From Candidatus Poseidoniaceae archaeon (lineage in GTDB: Archaea > Thermoplasmatota > Poseidoniia > Poseidoniales > Poseidoniaceae), in contig DUIP01000211.1 of assembly GCA_013330285.1 (NCBI GenBank), forward strand, positions 1-6,057: 6,057 bases of DNA, read 5' to 3'. Within the stretch, counting starts at the first letter, position 1; each line of letters opens with the position of its first letter. A model generated the notes under the pieces. The model saw nothing but the letters and a program-made list of their open reading frames with translations. It made no database searches and had not been told where the DNA came from. Shown piece by piece: positions 1 to 5,350 of the stretch. Both the position numbers and the translations under genes were made by a program.

Positions 1-1
1 T

Positions 2-508
2 CCCGAACCGATTCCAGCCCAAACCATTCAACCAGAAGCAAGCGTTGCTGCTGTTGCGGCTGTCGCTACGACTGCGGCTGTTTCGACACAAGCACAAGAT
101 CCAACGCCAACACCCGCTCCAGTTGAAGCACAACCTGAGCCTCAACAAGCACCAGAACCTACGGGAAGCATGGATCATCTTGCAATCATTGAAGCGCTTT
201 CTGGTGCTCGATTATTGTCAGAGTTTAATGAAATCGTTGCGCGTTCTACAATTCAAACCTCGACCATTAAAGTCGAAAAAACCGAGCGTTCTCTGATGGC
301 TACAGGAGAGTATAAGGGTGGCCAAACCATTACTGGAACACTGGATGGAGGCGAACATGTGGTCACCATCCGGTTCCCAGTGAGTGAATCTGAATTCATT
401 GAAGGTTTGAAGAGTGGCCAAGTTGTTCAGGCTGAGGGGAAGATCTACCGATGGTCCGGCGCTTTGAAGCAAGCAAACCTCGATGGAACAAATGCACGCC
501 TTGCTTGA
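2..508 (+). CDS. 3' end of an unrecognised protein: Pro/Ala/Gln-rich linker plus small C-terminal domain (5' truncated by window edge)
   Basis: The frame is open from base 2 to the TGA at 506-508, so this is the C-terminal 168 residues of a gene that starts before the window. Visible residues 1-56 are low-complexity and rich in Pro, Ala, Gln, Thr and Glu, typical of a flexible linker between domains. Residues 57-168 form a compact, non-repetitive segment. Its second half (about 100-155) alternates hydrophobic and polar residues with several glycines (EYKGGQTITGTLDGG, then KSGQVVQAEGKIYRW). This looks like an all-beta barrel, perhaps OB-like, but I recognise no family. No membrane segment or cysteine motif is visible in the retained part. 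An ATG at 170 lies in the same frame, but the open frame runs unbroken to the window edge with a coherent linker composition, so I treat that ATG as internal. The gene ends flush against the convergent acyl-CoA dehydrogenase gene. Confidence 0.75.
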   Translation, partial: PEPIPAQTIQPEASVAAVAAVATTAAVSTQAQDPTPTPAPVEAQPEPQQAPEPTGSMDHLAIIEALSGARLLSEFNEIVARSTIQTSTIKVEKTERSLMATGEYKGGQTITGTLDGGEHVVTIRFPVSESEFIEGLKSGQVVQAEGKIYRWSGALKQANLDGTNARLA

Positions 509-1678
509 TCACTTGAGCGCACGTGCGATCACAATACGCTGCACTTCTTGCGTTCCTTCGTAGATTTGAGTGATTTTTGCATCTCTGAAGAATCGTTCGA
601 CTGGGAATTCCTTCGTATATCCATAGCCACCAAGCACCTGAATCGCCCGCTCGGTCACCCACATTGCTGTGTCGCCAGCGAAAAGTTTGGCCATGCTTGC
701 TTCCTTCGAGTGTCGCGGACCACCATGTTCGTAATGCTGTTGCTTGACCCAAGATGCCTGATAAATGAGAAGGCGGGATGCTTCGATTCGTGTTGCCATG
801 TCTGCAAGGTAAGCCATGATCATTTGATGATGTGCAATTGGTTTTCCAAAGGCCTCACGCTCATGGGCGTACTTGAGGGCTGCTTCATACGCACCCTGTG
901 CGATGCCTAGAGCCTGGGCGGCGATGCCAATTCTGCTGTTATCTAAAGCGTTCATTGCAATAGGGAACCCATTACCAACACCCTTGAGTACGTTCTTTAC
1001 TGGAACTTTACAGTTGTCTAAAATCAAGGTGCACGTGTCCGAAGAACGGATACCGAGTTTGTCTTCTTTCTTGCCAACCGAGAAACCTTCGTAACTCGAA
1101 TCAACGATGAATGCGGTCGAGCCGCCATGCTTTTTCACAGCATAATCGGGGTGGTCGACGTCTTTGGCAAACAAGACGAGAATTTTAGCTTGGGCACCGT
1201 TGGTCACCCACATCTTCTCACCGTTGAGGATGTAGTGTTCACCATCGTCAGAAAGTTTGGCCTTACAGGTCATTGCTGCTGCGTCGGTTCCAGCACCAGC
1301 CTCTGAAAGTGAGTATGCACCTACTTCACCTGCTGCGAGCCGAGGAAGGAATTCTGCCTTCTGTTCTTCGTTACCATGCAGAGCGATTGTTTTCGAACAA
1401 AGACCAACGTGAACACAGTACATCACGGCGAAGGACGGATCAACACGAGCAAGTTCTTCGACGATGATGGATTCTGAAACATCATCCACAGGTGAGCCAC
1501 CATAGGCTTCAGGTATAGTCACGCCTTGCAGGCCATATTCAAGGAACTCTTCCCACTCTTTGCTCGGAGGGATTTGTTGTTGGTCACGGTGTTCGGCCGT
1601 TAGGGAGAGGACGCTTTCTGCGAAGTCTCGGACCATCTCTCGAATCATTTGCTGTTCTTCGGTTTCGCCGTAGTTCAT
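509..1678 (-). CDS. Acyl-CoA dehydrogenase, short-chain/butyryl-CoA dehydrogenase-like flavoprotein
   Basis: FAD enzyme that removes two hydrogens across the alpha-beta bond of an acyl-CoA thioester in the cytoplasm and passes electrons to an electron-transfer flavoprotein. The product is 389 residues, the usual length. The N-terminal helical domain (about 1-115) is followed by the first family signature, YSLSEAGAGTD (122-132). The beta domain spans about 120-230. In the C-terminal helical domain, REAFGKPI (274-281) is the flavin-contact region, and the second signature runs from QVLGGYGY (347-354) to RFFRDAK (362-368). The catalytic base is Glu374 in YEGTQE, the position used by short- and medium-chain and glutaryl-CoA enzymes. 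The precise substrate (short-chain, branched-chain or glutaryl) cannot be fixed from sequence alone. The ATG at 1678 is the natural N-terminus for the family. It is preceded by AGGGACGAAC, only a weak Shine-Dalgarno match. No ETF, thiolase or CoA ligase gene lies nearby, so the pathway context is missing. Confidence 0.95.
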   Translation of the reverse strand: MNYGETEEQQMIREMVRDFAESVLSLTAEHRDQQQIPPSKEWEEFLEYGLQGVTIPEAYGGSPVDDVSESIIVEELARVDPSFAVMYCVHVGLCSKTIALHGNEEQKAEFLPRLAAGEVGAYSLSEAGAGTDAAAMTCKAKLSDDGEHYILNGEKMWVTNGAQAKILVLFAKDVDHPDYAVKKHGGSTAFIVDSSYEGFSVGKKEDKLGIRSSDTCTLILDNCKVPVKNVLKGVGNGFPIAMNALDNSRIGIAAQALGIAQGAYEAALKYAHEREAFGKPIAHHQMIMAYLADMATRIEASRLLIYQASWVKQQHYEHGGPRHSKEASMAKLFAGDTAMWVTERAIQVLGGYGYTKEFPVERFFRDAKITQIYEGTQEVQRIVIARALK

Positions 1679-1757
1679 GTTCGTCCCTATGCAGCGGAAA
1701 ACGCCGACTCACTTAACCCGTTTGACGGTTTTACACGGCAGTCTATTTTGCCTCAAA

Positions 1758-1766
1758 TTGATATAC
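1758..1766 (+). promoter_or_regulatory. Putative archaeal TATA box for the gcvH-like transcription unit
   Basis: TTGATATAC sits about 40 bp before the ATG at 1802, in the divergent spacer. An archaeal TATA box at this place would start transcription about 25 bp downstream, near 1787-1790. That gives a leader of roughly 12-15 nt which still contains the Shine-Dalgarno stretch GAGGGAGTG (1788-1796). The spacing fits, but the box was judged by eye and no BRE is obvious. Confidence 0.45.
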
Positions 1767-1787
1767 AATGGTGATTGGGGCGTTTTT

Positions 1788-1796
1788 GAGGGAGTG
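1788..1796 (+). promoter_or_regulatory. Ribosome binding site of the gcvH-like gene
   Basis: GAGGGAGTG lies 5 nt before the ATG at 1802, with its GGAG core 7 nt away. It resembles the archaeal Shine-Dalgarno sequence GGAGGTG and supports 1802 as the start. Confidence 0.6.
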
Positions 1797-1801
1797 CCCT
1801 A

Positions 1802-2203
1802 ATGGATGAAGAAGTTGTAGAATTCAGCGTTGCACATAATAGAAAATATTCCCGTGACCATCTTTGGTACCAGGAAAAAGACGACCGGCTCATGATTGGC
1901 GTGAGTGAATATCTCGCTGTCGAAATCGGCGAAGTTCTCCGAGTGATTTTACCTCAAGCAGAGAATGAAATCGATGAAGGAAGAGACATGTTCTCGATTT
2001 GGACTGCAGATGAAAAGGTTGCTTTCCCTTCGATGTATTCTGGCATCATTGCTGAAGTGAACGGTGAAGTTGAAATCAACCCTGACTTGGTCAATGATTC
2101 AGCTTATGACCACGGATGGATCATCATCATTGAACCTCATGAATTGGACCTTGAGAACCTCTTGGAACCTGATGAGTACGTTGAATTCCTCGCCGAACTC
2201 TGA
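1802..2203 (+). CDS. GcvH-like lipoyl-domain protein with the lipoyl-lysine position changed
   Basis: The 133 residues follow the glycine cleavage H-protein fold throughout. KYSRDHLW (15-22) matches the family's KYTKEHEW. GVSEYL (33-38) and IGEVLRVILP (42-51) match GITDYA and LGDVVFVELP. SGIIAEVN (80-87) matches SGEVVEVN. NPDLVNDSAYDHGWII (93-108) matches the conserved pELVN-dpYg-GW tail. H-protein carries aminomethyl groups on a lipoyl-lysine in an ESVKA motif. In an ungapped alignment anchored on Gly60 and Gly81, that motif is WTAD here: Asp70 takes the lysine position and the nearest lysine is Lys72. The protein may therefore be unlipoylated, or modified in a shifted hairpin. No gcvT, gcvP or lipoate ligase gene is visible. 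I give no gcvH symbol because normal H-protein function is doubtful. It leads a + strand run, 36 bp before the phosphoribosyltransferase gene. Confidence 0.85.
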   Translation: MDEEVVEFSVAHNRKYSRDHLWYQEKDDRLMIGVSEYLAVEIGEVLRVILPQAENEIDEGRDMFSIWTADEKVAFPSMYSGIIAEVNGEVEINPDLVNDSAYDHGWIIIIEPHELDLENLLEPDEYVEFLAEL

Positions 2204-2227
2204 GCAAAGGTCTTACCCCTTCGCACC

Positions 2228-2233
2228 GGAGGT
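2228..2233 (+). promoter_or_regulatory. Strong Shine-Dalgarno site of hpt
   Basis: GGAGGT lies 6 nt before the ATG at 2240 and is fully complementary to the CACCUCC-type 3' end of archaeal 16S rRNA. It fixes the start of the phosphoribosyltransferase and is the clearest ribosome binding site in the window. Confidence 0.75.
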
Positions 2234-2239
2234 TTTGCC

Positions 2240-2830
2240 ATGGGCGATGCATTGGAGCGACTTCGAACGAGTTTAGCCAACGCCCCTGTGATATGGAAAG
2301 GCGACTACCCATACTTCATCCACCCAATTACCGACGGTGTTCCACGCCTTGATCCTGAGGTATTGAAAGCAGTGACAGACTTGTCAGAAGCCGCAATTGA
2401 TTGGAGTGGCATCGACCTCATTCTTGGGATAGAGGCCATGGGACTACCGCTCACGGCGCCGCTGAGTGTTCGCACAGGCGTTCCTTTGGTGATTGGACGT
2501 AAGCGATCTTACGGTCTCGAAGGGGAGGTTGTCATCGATCAAGCGACTGGATACTCGAAACAACCGATGTACCTCAACGACATTGCACCCGGTGAACGGT
2601 TGGCCATTGTGGATGATGTGCTTTCGACAGGAGGTACGCTCCGAGCGGTGATCGAAGGTGTGCGGGCAACCGGCGCGACGGTTGCTCACATTCTCGTAGT
2701 GGTTGAGAAAGGACCTGGTTTGAAACAACTCCAACGAGATTACCCAGAGATCAACATCGACTCTCTTGTCCGCCTCGAAATGGATGGTGCGGACGTTGTT
2801 TTGCTTGATGATGAACCCGCTGGAGCATAG
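2240..2830 (+). CDS. hpt: Hypoxanthine/guanine phosphoribosyltransferase, archaeal type
   Basis: Cytoplasmic purine-salvage enzyme that joins a free purine base to PRPP, giving a nucleotide and pyrophosphate. The 196 residues match the archaeal HGPRTase family (a type I PRTase close to adenine PRTases). The PRPP-binding loop is LAIVDDVLSTGGT (121-133), with the acidic pair Asp125-Asp126. Other family blocks are the N-terminal DYPYFIHPITDGVP (22-35), GIEAMGLPL (63-71), GRKRSYGL (86-93) and TGYSKQ (103-108). The start at 2240 is set by the strong GGAGGT site and gives the expected N-terminus, MGDALERLRTSLANAPV. Members have been annotated as either hypoxanthine/guanine or adenine PRTases. Base preference cannot be read with certainty from sequence, so apt is the alternative. 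It lies 36 bp after the GcvH-like gene and 45 bp before the preferred dph2 start, and is probably cotranscribed with both. Confidence 0.92.
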   Translation: MGDALERLRTSLANAPVIWKGDYPYFIHPITDGVPRLDPEVLKAVTDLSEAAIDWSGIDLILGIEAMGLPLTAPLSVRTGVPLVIGRKRSYGLEGEVVIDQATGYSKQPMYLNDIAPGERLAIVDDVLSTGGTLRAVIEGVRATGATVAHILVVVEKGPGLKQLQRDYPEINIDSLVRLEMDGADVVLLDDEPAGA

Positions 2831-2875
2831 GGTGCATTGATGAGGGAGCGGCGAGCCCCTCGCATAGGGACGACC

Positions 2876-3985
2876 ATGGACTTGGACCGCCACGACTTCG
2901 AACTTGACCAATTAATGGAACGGATTCAAGCGAATGATAATCGCTTGATTGCGCTTCAGATTCCTGAAGGTTTGAAGATGCAGGCATTGGAAATGATGGA
3001 CACCATCGAAACCGAAACCAGCGCTAAAGTGGTCCTAGCTGCAGACCCTTGCTACGGTGCATGCGATCTTGTCCACGATAAAATGAAACTCATGGGTGTG
3101 GAATTGGTCGCCCACATGGGTCACTCTCAAATGAACATTGATTCAGGAATGCCGACCCAATTCATCGACGTGACCTATGACGGCGATCCTGAGTTGACAC
3201 CAGTGATTCCATTCCTCGATGCTCACAAAGCGATTGCAGAGAAGCGCCTTGCCGATCAAGCCACACCAGAAGAGATGTCTGAAGAAGAAGCACAAGAGCG
3301 TTTCTTAGACGCTGTCGGCCGCATGGCTCCACTCACAGGCACTAAACTCGGCCTGGTTGGTTCGATTCAGCACTTGCATCTGCTTCCAGATTTCCATGAT
3401 CGTTTGGAAAAAGCCGGTTATGATGTGACGATTCCCATTGGCGGTGCGAGACTTTCATTCCCAGGTCAAGTCTTAGGATGCAACTATTCCGGCGATGATG
3501 ACTCAATTGGCCATTACCTGTTCCTCGGTTCAGGTGATTTCCATCCAATCGGACTTGTTCTGCACACTGGGAAACCCTTGGCCATGCTCGACCCCTACAC
3601 GGGCGATGCTGAAGAAATGTCACTCGAGCGAATCGAGCGCATCCTTCGGCAACGCTCTGGCCTGATTATGGCCAGTGGTGATGCGCAACGCTTTGGTATC
3701 CTGATTGGGGAAAAACCAGGTCAGATGCGCCGAACTTTGGCTTTGAGAATGAAGCGCATGCTCGAAAAACACGGTAAAAAGGGCTACCTGCTCGCTTTGG
3801 AACATATTGGGCCAGATTTGATTGATTTCTATCCCGTCGACGCCTTTGTGAACACGGCTTGCCCTCGAATTGCGATCGATGATGCCGTCCGATACAGAAA
3901 GCCACTAATCACGCCTTTCGAACTCGAAGTTGCCCTTGGAGAGAAGAAGTGGGAAACTGGATATCAATTCGACGAGATACCCTGA
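2876..3985 (+). CDS. dph2: Diphthamide biosynthesis protein Dph2 (2-(3-amino-3-carboxypropyl)histidine synthase)
   Basis: Cytoplasmic [4Fe-4S] radical enzyme that transfers a 3-amino-3-carboxypropyl group from S-adenosylmethionine to a histidine of elongation factor 2, the first step of diphthamide synthesis. Archaea use a Dph2 homodimer. From the ATG at 2876 the protein has 369 residues. The three expected cluster cysteines are present: Cys63 in PCYGACDL, Cys202 in GQVLGCNYSG and Cys329 in NTACPRIAIDD. An extra Cys59 sits four residues before the first. Other family blocks are ALQIPEGLKMQA (26-37) and GSIQHLH (162-168). Cys63 to Cys202 spans about 35 more residues than in the Pyrococcus enzyme, owing to an acidic stretch near 112-150. 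The start is uncertain. TTG 2837 and ATG 2840 are in frame, and ATG 2840 has GGTG 5 nt upstream. I prefer 2876 because the added residues are arginine-rich and unlike the family, and because its leader matches that of the acyl-CoA dehydrogenase gene. Confidence 0.93.
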   Translation: MDLDRHDFELDQLMERIQANDNRLIALQIPEGLKMQALEMMDTIETETSAKVVLAADPCYGACDLVHDKMKLMGVELVAHMGHSQMNIDSGMPTQFIDVTYDGDPELTPVIPFLDAHKAIAEKRLADQATPEEMSEEEAQERFLDAVGRMAPLTGTKLGLVGSIQHLHLLPDFHDRLEKAGYDVTIPIGGARLSFPGQVLGCNYSGDDDSIGHYLFLGSGDFHPIGLVLHTGKPLAMLDPYTGDAEEMSLERIERILRQRSGLIMASGDAQRFGILIGEKPGQMRRTLALRMKRMLEKHGKKGYLLALEHIGPDLIDFYPVDAFVNTACPRIAIDDAVRYRKPLITPFELEVALGEKKWETGYQFDEIP

Positions 3986-4020
3986 ACAAGCACCAATGAT
4001 GTTTCAAAACGGACATCTTG

Positions 4021-5274
4021 ATGCTGGTTCTCAACCGTATGTTCAAGAACGGTTGGCGTGAGCCTTCTTTTGTTATGACGAGTTACCTTGACCGAATTGG
4101 GGCTGGCTCAGTGCTTGCCGACCCAGAAGTCATGGATTTCGATTGGATGCCACCCGAACTTGTTGGACGAGACGAGGTTCAGCGGGAACTTGCATCAAAG
4201 TTTTCGACGCTGGCTCACCCTGAAGGAACTGGACGCGTCGTCATTACTGGCCCTGTTGGAAGTGGGAAAACTGTTCTTGCAGATACGTTTTGCAGGGACA
4301 TTCAACGCCATCTTGCTGGAAAGCGCAACATTCGGTCTGTCAAAGTGAATTGCAGAAATGCTTCAACCAGCATGCGGGTTGTTCAACGAATCCTCCACTT
4401 GCTGGACCCAGGCCACCCAGACCGAGGTCTCTCAATGGGTGAGTTGCTGTTGAGTTTACGACGACTGCTTCGAAGGGAATCTTCACACTTGATCGTCGTG
4501 TTGGACGAGGTCGACCACATGCTTCGCAGGAGTGGCGATGACCTGCTCTATCAATTGCTTCGAATCGACGAAGACCAAGAAGGAAAAGGTACCATGTCGC
4601 TGATCTTGATCAGCCAGGAGCAAGTGCTCGATGTGCTCGAAACAGCTGTCATCTCTCGTATGGGAGCATCAAACCACCTTCGAATCAGTCCATATTCAGT
4701 GGATGGGCTTGAAGCGATTGCCCTACAACGAGCAAAACTTGGTCTTGTCTTGGGCACCTGGTCACCCGAAATCATTCGATTGATCGCCGAAAAAGCGGCG
4801 CACACAGGGGATGCAAGAAAGGTCATTGAATTGCTCAACGCTGCGGTCGAACGATGTGAATTCCGTCAAGACGGGCATAATGAATCACATATCATCATCG
4901 ACGATATCCACGAACCTTCGAGCACGCTCCTTGCGACTGTGGGTAGCAATCTGGAAGTGATCGACGATTTGACAGCCCATGCTATGCTGGTGCTTCTGGC
5001 CATGTGCAGACGATTGTCAAATCAAGAAACCATGACCACTGGCGACGTTGAACAATTGTATGCGGTCGTCTGTGAAGAGTATGAGGTGAAAATGAAGAGT
5101 CACACCACAGTTTGGAAGTATCTCAAGGAATTTGAAACCCGTCAGTTAACCGTCTCCCGAGTGGCTACAATCGGGGGAGGGCGAGGCAGGACAACACATC
5201 TGAGCATGCCTCATTTCTTACCAAAAGATATCGGAAGTCGGCTTGAAATGCTCTTGAAAAAGAGAATCCGATGA
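4021..5274 (+). CDS. cdc6: Orc1/Cdc6 family replication initiator ATPase
   Basis: AAA+ protein that binds replication origins and loads the MCM helicase. From the ATG at 4021 it has 417 residues. The conserved entry, MPPELVGRDEVQRELA (43-58), precedes Walker A GPVGSGKT (77-84, Lys83). Walker B is LIVVLDEVDH (157-166, Asp162/Glu163). Arg213 in ISRMGAS fits the conserved arginine of this region, and GDARKVIELL (263-272) is the sensor 2 motif with Arg266. The C-terminal winged-helix DNA-binding domain covers about 316-405, ending with the beta-wing GGGRGRTTHLSM. Sensor 1 reads LILISQ, with Gln199 where Asn is usual. The start is uncertain: TTG 4018, ATG 4021, ATG 4039 and ATG 4075 are all in frame and none has a Shine-Dalgarno site. 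It follows dph2 by about 35 bp without a clear promoter, so it may be cotranscribed. Origin-proximal placement is common for this family, but no origin repeat cluster is seen beside it. Confidence 0.93.
   Translation: MLVLNRMFKNGWREPSFVMTSYLDRIGAGSVLADPEVMDFDWMPPELVGRDEVQRELASKFSTLAHPEGTGRVVITGPVGSGKTVLADTFCRDIQRHLAGKRNIRSVKVNCRNASTSMRVVQRILHLLDPGHPDRGLSMGELLLSLRRLLRRESSHLIVVLDEVDHMLRRSGDDLLYQLLRIDEDQEGKGTMSLILISQEQVLDVLETAVISRMGASNHLRISPYSVDGLEAIALQRAKLGLVLGTWSPEIIRLIAEKAAHTGDARKVIELLNAAVERCEFRQDGHNESHIIIDDIHEPSSTLLATVGSNLEVIDDLTAHAMLVLLAMCRRLSNQETMTTGDVEQLYAVVCEEYEVKMKSHTTVWKYLKEFETRQLTVSRVATIGGGRGRTTHLSMPHFLPKDIGSRLEMLLKKRIR
4032..4055. repeat. Perfect 7-bp inverted repeat at the orc1/cdc6 start region
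   Basis: CAACCGT (4032-4038) and ACGGTTG (4049-4055) are perfectly complementary around a 10-nt loop that contains the in-frame ATG at 4039. As RNA it could form a hairpin presenting or hiding that start codon. As DNA it could be a protein-binding palindrome. It may also be chance within coding sequence. Confidence 0.45.
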
Positions 5275-5280
5275 CCAAAA

Positions 5281-5317
5281 ACCCGTTTGCCTCCATACGG
5301 TGGGGCTAAATACGGGT
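5281..5317. repeat. Nested inverted repeat in the orc1/cdc6-S6e spacer
   Basis: An outer pair, ACCCGT (5281-5286) and ACGGGT (5312-5317), encloses an imperfect inner pair, GCCTC (5289-5293) and GGGGC (5302-5306, one G-T pair), in the 76-bp spacer. It could be a transcript-end structure for orc1/cdc6 or an operator overlapping the S6e promoter. The arms are short, so chance is possible. Confidence 0.3.
5306..5313 (+). promoter_or_regulatory. Putative TATA box for the S6e/aIF2-gamma unit
   Basis: CTAAATAC lies about 40 bp before the S6e ATG at 5351. Initiation about 25 bp downstream (near 5333-5336) would give a leader of roughly 16 nt that keeps the GAGGTG site. The position mirrors the box proposed for the gcvH-like gene. 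Confidence 0.4.
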
Positions 5318-5339
5318 CGATGTTCGGAAGGTCGTTCTA

Positions 5340-5345
5340 GAGGTG
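5340..5345 (+). promoter_or_regulatory. Shine-Dalgarno site that decides the S6e start
   Basis: GAGGTG lies 5 nt before the ATG at 5351, a full match to the archaeal anti-Shine-Dalgarno. It rules out the in-frame GTG at 5300, which would add 17 residues unlike any S6e N-terminus. Confidence 0.75.
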
Positions 5346-5350
5346 TAAAT

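Larger units (their letters stand above)
1679..1801. other. Divergent intergenic region between the acyl-CoA dehydrogenase and gcvH-like genes
   Basis: This 123-bp spacer must hold promoters in both directions. The + strand has the TATA-like box at 1758. On the - strand, GTAAAAC (complement of about 1728-1735) is a weak TATA candidate for the dehydrogenase gene. An imperfect inverted repeat, AACCCGT-TTG-ACGGTT (1715-1730), lies between the two and could be an operator. I see no small ORF or RNA gene here. Confidence 0.4.

Noticed and set aside
45..296. 83-residue + strand frame near the window start
   Set aside because: It is an out-of-frame reading of the Pro/Ala/Gln-rich linker and gives an implausible Leu/Arg/Gln/His-rich product.
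518..527. CGCACGTGCG perfect 10-bp palindrome near the convergent stops as a terminator
   Set aside because: It has no loop and no T-run after it, and it is explained by the Ile-Ala-Arg-Ala codons at the dehydrogenase C-terminus, a conserved stretch.
548..910. 120-residue + strand open frame opposite the acyl-CoA dehydrogenase gene
   Set aside because: It lies wholly within the antisense of a gene with complete family signatures. The translation is Cys/Ser/Leu-rich with no recognisable motif, and no ribosome binding site supports it.
1715..1724. AACCCGTTTG shared between this spacer and 5280-5289
   Set aside because: Ten bases found twice in 6 kb is within chance. The two copies have different positions relative to the neighbouring starts and no shared flanks.
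2851..2863. Small hairpin GCGAG-CCC-CTCGC between hpt and the preferred dph2 start
   Set aside because: Only 5 bp with a 3-nt loop and no T-run. It may merely be coding if dph2 starts at 2840, so I do not call it a terminator or attenuator.
2444..2911. 155-residue - strand open frame across hpt and the dph2 start
   Set aside because: It is antisense to two well-supported genes. The translation has no family resemblance and looks like a reverse-frame shadow.
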